Below, one piece after another: positions 25,835 to 32,563 of a DNA stretch of 32,563 nt; within the stretch, counting starts at the first letter, position 1, and every line of letters begins with the position of its first letter. Location of the stretch: the NCBI GenBank assembly GCA_007134865.1, contig SLJW01000050.1, positions 1 to 32,563 of the forward strand, written 5' to 3'. This DNA is from Paracoccaceae bacterium (lineage in GTDB: Bacteria > Pseudomonadota > Alphaproteobacteria > Rhodobacterales > Rhodobacteraceae). The notes beneath the pieces were generated by a model that searched no databases, was not told the origin of the DNA, and was given only the letters and a program-made list of their open reading frames with translations. The position numbers were made by a program, and so were the translations under genes.

Positions 25835-26804
25835 GGCCTGCCTCCTTTGCGCGCAATGCGACCGGCTCGCGCCCGTGGAACAGGGCAGCCAGCGTGACTG
25901 CAATCGAGACGGTCACCAGCCCCTCGATGAGAAGAATCAGGGTCTTGGCATGCTCGGGCGGATATTCGAAGGTCACGCGCCCGCCCCCGGTCACCAGAAG
26001 CGCCACACCGGCAAAGACCCCGGTGCCCAACACGAACCCCCAGCGCGCAAGCGCGCGATGCGAGGGATGCGGCACATAGAGCCGCGACAGCAGCAACAGG
26101 ATGCCCACGGCCGCGAGGACTGCCCCGCCCTGAAAGGCGCCCCCAGGAGCCTCGGACCCCTTCCACAGCAGATAGGTGCCAACGACCACGATGGCAGGCA
26201 GGGTCAGACGCGCGAAACCTTGCCAGATGACACTCAGATCAGGCGCCGGAGCCTCGGAGAGCCCGCGCTCGATCTGCCAGACCGCGATGACGGCGGCCAG
26301 CAACACAACCACCTCCATCAATGTGTCATAGGACCGGAAATTGAGCAGCACCGCCGTAACCCCATGGTCCACGCCACTGGCGGGCATCGCATCCGCCACC
26401 AGCGCGTCGAAGCCTGGGCCACCGAGCGGCGCGTCCAGAAACGCAATGGCAAGTCCCAGCGTGATGAGGCCACAAAACGCGGCATTGGCCCAGATCACGC
26501 TCATGGGCACCGGTGTGACCGGGGTCACGCCATGTGCAGCCTGTTCCCCCAGCGTGCCTGCGACATAGCGCAGGTGATGCAATGTCTTGAGCAGCAGCGC
26601 ACCCGTGACACCCGTGCCGATAGCCGCCTCGGCCAAGGCCACATCTGGCGCCGACAGCCGCACCCAGGCCAGTGCCGACAGCAGCCCAAGCACGATAAAC
26701 AGCACGATGGCGGCAAAGAGGTCGCGCGCGGTAAGGGTCGCAATCGCCAGCGCGATGACTGCGCCGGCAAGCAGAAGGTCCAAGATCAGGAAGGGGTCGG
26801 TCAT
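25824..26804 (-). CDS. DUF4040-MnhB fusion (MrpA C-terminus + MrpB)
   Basis: A 326-residue membrane protein joining two modules. Residues about 1-75 are DUF4040/MbhD-like (LFAAIVLFIVLGLLSALAWVRLSAPDVALAEAAIGTGVTGALLL), the part normally found near the C-terminus of MrpA. The second half (about 175-315) is MnhB/MrpB-like (LWKGSEAPGGAFQGGAVLAAVGILLLL). Between them is another segment with SYDTLMEVVVLLAAVIAVW, matching MbhE. So the MrpA tail is attached to MrpB here rather than to an N-terminal NuoL-like domain. The ATG at 26804 overlaps the mrpG stop by four bases. The track start at 27197 is a shadow extension. Confidence 0.88.
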   Translation of the reverse strand: MTDPFLILDLLLAGAVIALAIATLTARDLFAAIVLFIVLGLLSALAWVRLSAPDVALAEAAIGTGVTGALLLKTLHHLRYVAGTLGEQAAHGVTPVTPVPMSVIWANAAFCGLITLGLAIAFLDAPLGGPGFDALVADAMPASGVDHGVTAVLLNFRSYDTLMEVVVLLAAVIAVWQIERGLSEAPAPDLSVIWQGFARLTLPAIVVVGTYLLWKGSEAPGGAFQGGAVLAAVGILLLLSRLYVPHPSHRALARWGFVLGTGVFAGVALLVTGGGRVTFEYPPEHAKTLILLIEGLVTVSIAVTLAALFHGREPVALRAKEAGHDA

Positions 26805-27094
26805 GCCTTGCCCTCCCTGTCGGCCTGACGCGCGTAGGCCGCGATCAGATGACCGCAGGTCGCGCTTGCCAGCGCAACAAAGAACCAGATCAGGACGATC
26901 CGGAACACCTCGCCAAAGCTCTCGGCCTTGAGCGCCATCCCCAGCGCGACAAGCGCAAGCCCCAAACCGTCGGCCTTGGTCAGCGCATGCAGGCGGCAGT
27001 AGATGTCGGGGAAGCGCAGCAGGCCGACTGTGCCCGCGATAAAGAACACAGCCCCGAACACGACAAGACTGGCGGCCATCAGATCCAGCATCAC
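26801..27094 (-). CDS. mrpG: Na+/H+ antiporter subunit G (MrpG)
   Basis: A 97-residue membrane protein with three hydrophobic segments. GAVFFIAGTVGLLRFPDIYCRLHALTKADGLG is the MnhG signature. It overlaps mrpF by four bases upstream and the fusion gene by four bases downstream. Two adjacent ATG codons are possible starts. Confidence 0.92.
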   Translation of the reverse strand: MMLDLMAASLVVFGAVFFIAGTVGLLRFPDIYCRLHALTKADGLGLALVALGMALKAESFGEVFRIVLIWFFVALASATCGHLIAAYARQADREGKA

Positions 27095-27351
27095 GACACC
27101 TTCCGCGACGCCAACACGACAAAACCCACCACCGCCACGGCAGCCAGCAGTGCAAAGACGACGGCCACATCGAGCAGCGCGGGCATGTCCATCGCACGCG
27201 AGAGGATCAGCAGGATGGCGACAGCGGCAGAGCCGACAAGCTGAGCCGCCATCATTCGGTCAGCAGGCCGCGGACCACGATGCACGCGGATCAGGCCCGT
27301 GAGAATGCTGACCAGCAGGATCACGACGATAATACCGAAAAATGTCGTCAT
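27091..27351 (-). CDS. mrpF: Na+/H+ antiporter subunit F (MrpF)
   Basis: An 86-residue membrane protein with three hydrophobic segments. RVHRGPRPADRMMAAQLVGSAAVAILLIL is the MnhF signature (R-GP-..DR), followed by ALLDVAVVFALLAAV. It overlaps mrpE and mrpG by four bases each, the standard E-F-G order. Confidence 0.92.
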   Translation of the reverse strand: MTTFFGIIVVILLVSILTGLIRVHRGPRPADRMMAAQLVGSAAVAILLILSRAMDMPALLDVAVVFALLAAVAVVGFVVLASRKVS

Positions 27352-27935
27352 TTCGAATTCTCCGATTGGGGCGACAAGGAAAACAGATCTGCAACGCGGA
27401 CTTCCAACGCGCCCAGGCTGGCGGCCAGATCGGCCTGCGTGTCGAGCATATGCACGATTACCTCATCTGCCTCGACCTCTGCCGACAGGGTGCCGGGCAG
27501 AAGTGTGATCGTGTTGAGAAAGACGATCCGCGGTGCCCCCATGGGGAGCGAAAGCGGATAATGCCGGAAGCCGGGGCTAAGGGGCAATCGGGGAGAAAAC
27601 GCCCGCATGGCGACATCGATAGCGCCCAGCACCGACTGCACCGCAAAAAACACTGCGAAGCGGAACGCACCGGAAGGCGAGATGCGCCAACCCGGCGTTG
27701 CCGGCATGAGGAAAACCAGTCCCGCACCGGCCAGCACTGCAGGCAGACCGAACACCATCGCGTCAAGCCGGAATTCAGTCAGCACGCCCCAGATCAAGGC
27801 AAGAACCAGAAGCGCAATGAAAAAGCGCGGCCAGCGCGGAGGGGGCTTGCGCGCATTCTCCTGCAATCGCAAAGCCCTCACTTGGGCGGGCACAGGGGCA
27901 GGGGACGCCTCTGAGAAAGAGACAGGGTCGAGCAT
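27348..27935 (-). CDS. mrpE: Na+/H+ antiporter subunit E (MrpE)
   Basis: A 195-residue protein with two or more hydrophobic segments near 40-80 (RFFIALLVLALIWGVL; AMVFGLPAVLAGAGLVFLM) and a cytoplasmic C-terminal domain. PRIVFLNTITLLPGTLSAEVEADEVIVHMLD is the MnhE signature. ATG 27935 has GAGGA five bases upstream and is preferred to the track's TTG at 27950. It is the first gene of the eight-gene operon; the promoter should be in the 363 bp upstream. Confidence 0.9.
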   Translation of the reverse strand: MLDPVSFSEASPAPVPAQVRALRLQENARKPPPRWPRFFIALLVLALIWGVLTEFRLDAMVFGLPAVLAGAGLVFLMPATPGWRISPSGAFRFAVFFAVQSVLGAIDVAMRAFSPRLPLSPGFRHYPLSLPMGAPRIVFLNTITLLPGTLSAEVEADEVIVHMLDTQADLAASLGALEVRVADLFSLSPQSENSK

Positions 27936-28298
27936 CCGATCCTCGTTCAAACGTGACAGCCCGCAAAGCGCTTAGGCTTCGGGGGCTGTTACTCCAGTTC
28001 CAGTTTCCCATGCTAACGCATGAGCGGCGGTTTTCATCCCCCGCACAGCGCAAAACAGTCCAGAGCTGCCAGAATGACCTCTGGGCCCTGTTTCGCCCGA
28101 GGCTGATCGAGTGCGGACGATCATTCAGCGCGCGATGCGCGGCACACGCAAGAGTAAAGATGAACCAGATCAGTGCCGGCGGCGAGCCTCGTTCACCTTG
28201 GTTGCGCAGCGGGTCAGCATGCACCCGATCTGATTTCGCATGTACTTTGACTTCTACCGTGCCCCGCGCCAAACTGCCATTTGCAAAACAATGAGCAG
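27936..28298. other. Intergenic region, no gene seen
   Basis: The divergent gap between mrpE and the DUF2478 gene has no recognisable gene. The minus ORF from 28272 overlaps mrpE in another frame and resembles no family. Promoters for both sides should be here, but no convincing -35/-10 pair was found. Confidence 0.5.
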
Positions 28299-28832
28299 AT
28301 GCAGATGCTGGGGTTCATCCAGAAGACAGGCCAAGGTGATGGCGACCGCTTGCTTGCATCGGTCGCTGCAACGCTATCCAGTCGCGGTTTCGTCCTCGCC
28401 GGGGTGATCCAGACGAATTACGTCTTCGATCCCGAACGCCGATGCCATATGGACTTGCAAGTGCTGGGCGATGGCCCGACTGTGCGCATCTCGCAGGATC
28501 GTGGACGCTTTGCGCAGGGCTGCCGCCTCGATCCCGAAGGTCTGGCCAATGCGGTTGCGCTTGTGGATGCTACGCTAGAGCGTGGTGAGGCCGATCTCTT
28601 GATTGTAAACAAGTTCGGGAAGGCCGAGCTGGAAGGCGGCGGCTTTCGCGAAGTCATCGGCAAGGCACTTATCGCCGGCGTGCCCGTGCTCACCACCGTA
28701 AGCCCAGCCCATCTCTCGGAGATCCGTGGATATGCTGGTGAATTGGGCGGCGAGTTGCATGCCGATCACGATGAGGTGGTGGCATGGTGTCTCACCCAGC
28801 GGGAAACCGCAATGAACACAGGGGCGGAATGA
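28299..28832 (+). CDS. DUF2478 family protein (putative nucleotide-binding)
   Basis: A 177-residue soluble protein that I recognise as DUF2478. It opens LGFIQKTGQGDGDRLLASVAATLSSRGFVLAGVIQ, which resembles a degenerate P-loop region, and has LLIVNKFGKAELEGGGFREVI, a Walker B-like strand with the N-K-F-G-K-E-type sequence of this family, and VPVLTTVSPAHLSEIRGYAG. In other genomes such proteins occur with molybdenum or metal genes, but the function is unknown. No strong ribosome site is visible; the track's TTG at 28281 and ATG codons at 28299 and 28305 are all possible starts. It lies 56 bp upstream of pxpB in the same direction and could belong to its transcript. Confidence 0.75.
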   Translation: MQMLGFIQKTGQGDGDRLLASVAATLSSRGFVLAGVIQTNYVFDPERRCHMDLQVLGDGPTVRISQDRGRFAQGCRLDPEGLANAVALVDATLERGEADLLIVNKFGKAELEGGGFREVIGKALIAGVPVLTTVSPAHLSEIRGYAGELGGELHADHDEVVAWCLTQRETAMNTGAE

Positions 28833-28888
28833 TCCGGTAAGCTGGATGAGGGGTGATAAACTGCGTTTGGGGATCACAGTGTGGGAAC

Positions 28889-29647
28889 ATGCCCTTGGTT
28901 AAGCAACGCCAGCAAGAGGAAGGTCAGCCGGTTATCCACCCGCTTGGTGTGGATGGTCTGCTGATCCGTTTCGGCGCACGGCTTTGCGAGGCAGCCAATC
29001 GTGCAGCCTTGGCGTTTCGCGCCGCAGTAGAGGCGGCATCACCGCAAGGCGTTGCTGAAAGCTCCACCTCGCTTACATCGGTCTATCTGCGCTTCGACCC
29101 GACCTACACCGATCACGCCCAGTTAAGCTCTGCGATCATGCCGCTGCTGGATAGCCGCGACTGGTATCAGGCGGATTTGCCGCAAGGGAGGCGTTTGTGG
29201 CGTGTTCCTGCCGTCTTTGGCACAGAACTCGCCCCGCAACTGTCCGAAGCCGCTGCCCAAGCTGGCCTGTCGCCCGAACAGGCCACCGAGTCGATCTGCG
29301 CCGCGCCGCTTCGGGTGCAAGCCATCGGCTTCGCTCCGGGCCAGCCCTATCTGGGCGAATTGCCGCCAGAGTGGGACATTCCGCGCCAGAGCGACCTGAC
29401 CCCGCGTGTGCCCGAGGGGGCGCTGGCGGTGGCAATCCGCCAGATGGTGCTGTTTTCTGTCAGCACGCCGACCGGCTGGCGGCATGTGGGCCAGACGGCT
29501 TTGCGTCTGTTCCGGCCAGAGTCGGATGACCCTTTCCTGCTTCGTCCCGGTGATGAAGCGTTGTTCATACCAGTTTCGCGCGAAGAGTTAGAGACAATCC
29601 GCGAAACCGATGGGTCGGGCGGCGCGGTCGCGGAGCGGTTGCGTTGA
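28889..29647 (+). CDS. pxpB: 5-oxoprolinase subunit B (KipI-like)
   Basis: A 252-residue subunit of the ATP-dependent 5-oxoprolinase that opens pyroglutamate to glutamate. The C-terminal half has the KipI/cyclophilin-like motif GFAPGQPYLGELPPEWDIPR, RVPEGALAVAIRQMV, STPTGWRHVGQTALRLF and LLRPGDEALFIPVS. The N-terminal VDGLLIRFG matches the family start. The track begins at GTG 28853, but ATG 28889 with GTGGGA upstream fits better; either is possible. Its TGA shares one base with the pxpC ATG, giving tight coupling. Confidence 0.88.
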   Translation: MPLVKQRQQEEGQPVIHPLGVDGLLIRFGARLCEAANRAALAFRAAVEAASPQGVAESSTSLTSVYLRFDPTYTDHAQLSSAIMPLLDSRDWYQADLPQGRRLWRVPAVFGTELAPQLSEAAAQAGLSPEQATESICAAPLRVQAIGFAPGQPYLGELPPEWDIPRQSDLTPRVPEGALAVAIRQMVLFSVSTPTGWRHVGQTALRLFRPESDDPFLLRPGDEALFIPVSREELETIRETDGSGGAVAERLR

Positions 29648-30666
29648 TGGCAGAGGTCACAATTCAGCAGGCCGGACCGGGCGTTACAGTGCAAGATATG
29701 GGCCGCCCTGGTTTTCTCGCGCAAGGACTGTCGCGGGGTGGCGCCGCGGACCGGTTGGCTCTGTTTGAGGGCGCCGCGCTGCTGGGGCAGGACAGCCATC
29801 TTGCGGCGTTCGAGATCGCAGGCAGTTTTCTAAGCCTTACCGCGTCAGCTCCTGTCCGCATTGCCCTGACCGGCGCACCGATGCGCGCGTTCTGTGATGG
29901 TGACCCGTTGGTCTGGCAGGCCAGCCACGCCCTGCCCGCTGGCGCGCGGTTGGAAATGTCGGGCAGCCGCGGTGGCTATTCCTACCTCCATTTCGGCGGT
30001 GGGCTGGCCGTCGCGCAGGTGCTTGGGGCGTGCTCGGCACATCTGGGCGCGGGGATCGGGCGGATGTTGGAGGCTGGAGACAGGTTGCCCCTTGGGCGGG
30101 AGCGTGGCAGCGTTGCCGGGATGAGCTTCGACCCGTTCGACCGTTTCGACGGTGGCCTTCTGCGGATGGTCGAGACGCCACAGACGCAGCTTTTCCCCCA
30201 AGCCCAGCGAGAGCGCTTCACCGAAACCGTCTTTCGCAAGGATGCGCGCGGCAATCGCATGGGTCAGCGACTGGCGAACGACGGGGACGGCTTCGGCCTG
30301 CAAGCGGGACTGAGCATCCTGTCCGAGGCGATTGTCCCCGGTGACATCCAGATCACCGGTGACGGCGCTCCCTTCGTGCTGCTGTCGGAATGCCAGACGA
30401 CAGGAGGATATCCGCGCATCGGCACAGTCCTTCCGTGCGACCTGCCTCGACTGGTGCAGGCGCCCGCAAGCGCTGCGCTCCGCTTCGCCTTTGTCACGTT
30501 CGAAGAGGCCGTTGCACTGGAGCGCGCAGAAGCCAAGCGCCGCGCAGATTTGGGCAAGCATCTGCAACCCCTGATCCGCGACCCGCATGACATGACCGAT
30601 CTTCTCGCCTATCAGTTGATCAGCGGGGTAACCGATGGAGATGACCTGGAAAGGAAGCGGCCATGA
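29647..30666 (+). CDS. pxpC: 5-oxoprolinase subunit C (KipA-like)
   Basis: A 339-residue protein of the KipA/carboxyltransferase-C2 family. It begins VTIQQAGPGVTVQDMGRPGFLAQGLSRGGAADRLA, the usual family start, and has YSYLHFGGGLAVAQVLGACS and GDIQITGDGAPFVLLSECQTTGGYPRIGTVLPCDLPRL near the C-terminus. With PxpA and PxpB it hydrolyses 5-oxoproline using ATP. Start ATG 29647 is inside the pxpB stop. The end overlaps pxpA by four bases. Urea carboxylase or allophanate hydrolase relatives are excluded by the gene trio. Confidence 0.9.
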   Translation: MAEVTIQQAGPGVTVQDMGRPGFLAQGLSRGGAADRLALFEGAALLGQDSHLAAFEIAGSFLSLTASAPVRIALTGAPMRAFCDGDPLVWQASHALPAGARLEMSGSRGGYSYLHFGGGLAVAQVLGACSAHLGAGIGRMLEAGDRLPLGRERGSVAGMSFDPFDRFDGGLLRMVETPQTQLFPQAQRERFTETVFRKDARGNRMGQRLANDGDGFGLQAGLSILSEAIVPGDIQITGDGAPFVLLSECQTTGGYPRIGTVLPCDLPRLVQAPASAALRFAFVTFEEAVALERAEAKRRADLGKHLQPLIRDPHDMTDLLAYQLISGVTDGDDLERKRP

Positions 30667-31439
30667 TCACAAGCATCGACCTGAATGCCGATATGGGCGA
30701 AAGCTTCGGTCCATGGTTGATGGGGGCGGATGAGGCACTTCTGCAGATCATCACCTCGGCCAATATCGCCTGCGGCTATCACGCGGGGGACCCCGATGTG
30801 ATGGCGCGGACCATGGCGCTGGCAGTGGAAGCCGGTGTCGGCATAGGCGCGCATCCGGGCTTCCCGGACCTGCAGGGCTTCGGCAGACGCCGGATGCAGA
30901 TGACCCTCATAGAGGCGCGGCATCTCGTCGCCTATCAACTGGGCGCGGCGCAGGCGATAGCGCGCCTGGCCGGTGGGCAGGTTCGGCATCTCAAGCTTCA
31001 TGGCGCCTTGGCCAATATGGCCGCTGAGGACGAGGCGCTTGCGCGAGCCTGCTTCGAGGGCGCGCTCGCTGTTGATCCCGATATCATCGTGATGGTGATC
31101 GCGGGCACGGCACAGGCGCGTGCGGCGACGACGCTAGGAGCACGCATGGCGCAGGAAATCTTTGCCGACCGCGCTTATACCGATGATGGGCTGTTGATGG
31201 ACCGCCGCCTGCCCGGTGCCGTGATACACGATGCTGATCAGGTCTGTGCGCGTATACTGGCGATGCTGCAGTCCAGCGCGATCATTACTGCGACAGGCAC
31301 CCATCTGCCTACTCAGATCGACACGATCTGCCTGCACGGCGACACGGCGGGTGCCGTCAAGCTCGCGCAGGCACTGCGTGACTCGCTGAGAGCGGAGGGC
31401 ATCCGCCTTCAAACTTTCAGCGGCAATCGCCCTTCCTGA
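30663..31439 (+). CDS. pxpA: 5-oxoprolinase subunit A (LamB/YcsF family)
   Basis: A 258-residue member of the LamB/YcsF family, the third subunit of 5-oxoprolinase. The signature is IDLNADMGESFGPW, ITSANIACGYHAGDP, IGAHPGFPDLQGFGRRRM and VRHLKLHGALANM; near the C-terminus are EIFADRAYTDDGLLMDR and CLHGDTAGAV. Length fits the family (about 250). It ends the pxpB-C-A operon. A weak hairpin (CGCCC/GGGCG) spans the stop codon and is followed by TTTTT within 15 bases, which may help termination. Confidence 0.93.
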   Translation: MITSIDLNADMGESFGPWLMGADEALLQIITSANIACGYHAGDPDVMARTMALAVEAGVGIGAHPGFPDLQGFGRRRMQMTLIEARHLVAYQLGAAQAIARLAGGQVRHLKLHGALANMAAEDEALARACFEGALAVDPDIIVMVIAGTAQARAATTLGARMAQEIFADRAYTDDGLLMDRRLPGAVIHDADQVCARILAMLQSSAIITATGTHLPTQIDTICLHGDTAGAVKLAQALRDSLRAEGIRLQTFSGNRPS

Positions 31440-31778
31440 CGGGCGCAAGTGCTTTTTGTGTCTGCCTTTAGTCGAAGTGACCTCTTGCCGTCTTCCCGTC
31501 TGCCTGGTTTTCAAGGCTGCAAACAACGCCATGCCCAACTCGGTCACCCCGGTCGAACTTTCACCGGTTTCCTGTCCGGGATATCCGATTTTCAAACGAA
31601 CCTGCTCGCACATGAAACAGGCGTTCGCCAGGATGGAAGCACACCCATGATCTCGCCGCTGAACATGCGGGCTCGCTCGGGTTGCGCAAGAACGAGATAC
31701 CGCTAGCGCGGGATGCATTCGCTGAACGAAGCCTCAGAGCCCAGCGTCATGGCGATGCCATGGGACAATTCATCCTTA
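31440..31778. other. Gap before the insertion sequence, no gene seen
   Basis: No recognisable gene. The minus ORF 31134-31718 overlaps pxpA and shows no family. The stretch may be old intergenic DNA or relics left by insertion events, but I see no clear repeats. Confidence 0.45.
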
Positions 31779-31818
31779 TGACCTGCCCCCAGGAATCCGG
31801 GCCATTCAAAAGGAGAGT

Positions 31819-31845
31819 TTGTTCTTGTAACGTTCGTTAGAACAA
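31819..31845 (+). repeat. Hairpin just upstream of IS orfA
   Basis: TTGTTCT (31819-31825) and AGAACAA (31839-31845) form a 7-bp stem with a 13-base loop. It ends directly before AAGGAGAACAG, the likely ribosome site of orfA, so it could limit transposase translation from messages that enter from outside. Confidence 0.5.
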
Positions 31846-31857
31846 GGAGAACAGACG

Positions 31858-32124
31858 ATGCGCAAATCACGTTTCACCGAAGAACAGATCGTGGGGATTT
31901 TGCAGGAGTATGCGGCCGGGGCGAAGGTCTCGGAGCTGTGCCGCAAGCACGGCATGTCGGATGCCACGCTGTATAAGTGGAAGGCCAAGTATGGCGGGCT
32001 GCAAGTCTCGGAGCTGCGCCGCCTGAAGGACCTCGAATCCGAGAATGCTGAACTGAAGCGCCTTCTGGCTGACGCCATGCTCGACAACGCGGGTCTGAAA
32101 GGGCTGCTGGCAAAAAACTTCTGA
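31858..32124 (+). CDS. IS3-family transposase OrfA
   Basis: An 88-residue DNA-binding protein of the transposase_8/IS3 OrfA group. RFTEEQIVGILQEYAAGAKVSELCRKHGMSDATLYKWKAKYGGL is the helix-turn-helix, and VSELRRLKDLESENAELKRLLADAML is the leucine-zipper-like coiled coil used for multimer formation. AAGGAGA precedes ATG 31858. The frame ends four codons after a -1 slippery heptamer that leads into OrfB. Confidence 0.93.
   Translation: MRKSRFTEEQIVGILQEYAAGAKVSELCRKHGMSDATLYKWKAKYGGLQVSELRRLKDLESENAELKRLLADAMLDNAGLKGLLAKNF
32112..32118 (+). promoter_or_regulatory. Programmed -1 frameshift site (A AAA AAC)
   Basis: In the orfA frame the codons read gcA AAA AAC, the X XXY YYZ heptamer that is very efficient in bacteria. 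A shift by -1 joins OrfA to OrfB to give the full OrfAB transposase. The orfA stop follows four bases later. Confidence 0.8.
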
Positions 32125-32563
32125 CGCCTGCGCACCGCCGCGCCGCAGTGAAGAAGCTGATGGAAGAGTATCAGTTCACGGAACGGCGGGCGTGCAGGCT
32201 GGTCGGGATTTCGCGGTCGAGCCTGGCTTATCAAGCTCGGCCAGACCGCCATGCGCGGCTGAGAGAACGCCTGATCACCCTGTCGGGCAAACATAGGAGG
32301 TATGGCTATCGCATGCTGCATGCCAAGCTCGTCCGCGAGAACTTCCGCGTGAACGTGAAGGTGGTCGAGCGCATCTACCGCGAAGAGCGGCTGTGGCTGC
32401 GGCGCACCAAACGCAAGAAGATCCCGCGCGAGGGCCGTGAAGGGGCTTGGTGCCCGATTGCGCCCAACCAGCGCTGGTCGCTCGACTTCACCAGCGACGC
32501 GCTGGCAAATGGCCGTAAGTTCCGCACGGCCAATCTGAAAGACGACTGCACGCGCGAATGCCC
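32118..32563 (+). CDS. IS3-family transposase OrfB (partial, integrase domain)
   Basis: The catalytic part of the transposase, read in the -1 frame after the slippery site and cut by the right window edge. It reads LLTPAHRRAAVKKLMEEYQFTERRACRLVGISRSSLAYQ, then HRRYGYRMLHAKLV, the HTH_21 linker, and IAPNQRWSLDFTSDAL, where the Asp of SLDFTSD is the first residue of the DDE triad. The start given is the first codon after the shift; it is missing from the ORF track because it is partial. No stop or damage is visible in the part shown. Confidence 0.88.

Larger units (their letters stand above)
31779..32563 (+). mobile_element. IS3-family element, IS407-like, left end (truncated by window)
   Basis: The left terminal repeat appears to begin TGACCTGCCCCCAGGAATCC at 31779, similar to the TGAxCTGCCCCCA ends of the IS407 group. 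OrfA and the 5' part of OrfB follow in the usual overlapping order. The right end, right repeat and target duplication are outside the window, so completeness cannot be judged. Confidence 0.8.

Noticed and set aside
27775-28272. Minus ORF upstream of and overlapping mrpE
   Set aside because: Overlaps the mrpE coding region in another frame, no recognisable domain, weak start.
31134-31718. Minus ORF overlapping pxpA end
   Set aside because: Largely antisense to pxpA and without any known motif.
1-32563. CRISPR arrays, tRNA and rRNA genes, phage or toxin-antitoxin modules
   Set aside because: No regularly spaced repeats, no cloverleaf or rRNA-like stretches and no phage or toxin-like proteins were seen by eye.

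Overview
This GC-rich window (roughly 60-65 % by eye) looks like the chromosome of an alphaproteobacterium, most likely of the Rhodobacterales (Rhodobacter/Roseobacter relatives). The signs are the ScfR/PccR-type regulator, the Methylobacterium-like malyl-CoA lyase and malate thiokinase, the DUF2333 and DUF1127 proteins, and an FNR-type box before a universal stress gene. I identify families from remembered sequence patterns; no search was run. I see no rRNA, tRNA or CRISPR array.

Region 1 (1-9.2 kb): after a short unresolved left edge comes a small di-heme cytochrome of the peroxidase/MauG family. It converges on an ScfR-type regulator. Divergent from the regulator is a tight six-gene operon: serine-glyoxylate aminotransferase, malyl-CoA lyase, both malate-CoA ligase subunits, a mesaconyl-C4-CoA hydratase-like protein and a mesaconyl-CoA C1-C4 CoA-transferase-like protein. 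Together these could split malate into acetyl-CoA and glyoxylate, then condense glyoxylate with propionyl-CoA and carry the product to acetyl-CoA plus pyruvate, as in the second half of the 3-hydroxypropionate bi-cycle. The shared 145-bp control region holds an inverted repeat resembling the RamB/PccR operator class. This is the most interesting part of the window.

Region 2 (9.2-13.4 kb): an ECF sigma factor with its membrane anti-sigma factor, a divergent DUF2333 protein, a DUF1127-like small protein and a universal stress protein preceded by an FNR-type site.

Region 3 (13.4-20.8 kb): a complete five-step histidine utilisation locus, hutI-H-G-U on the minus strand and hutF-C on the plus strand, with a likely HutC operator inside overlapping divergent promoters.

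Region 4 (20.8-27.9 kb): a translationally coupled Mrp-type cation/proton antiporter operon, mrpE-F-G, a DUF4040-MnhB fusion, mrpC, mrpD and two more antiporter-like subunits. No canonical fused MrpA is present, and the last subunit lacks the transmembrane-5 glutamate.

Region 5 (28.3-32.6 kb): a DUF2478 protein, the 5-oxoprolinase operon pxpB-C-A, and the left end of an IS3-family (IS407-like) element cut by the window edge, with a -1 frameshift heptamer and a hairpin before orfA. The hut and pxp loci both feed glutamate; the Mrp complex between them may set the ion gradient for uptake, but that link is only inference.
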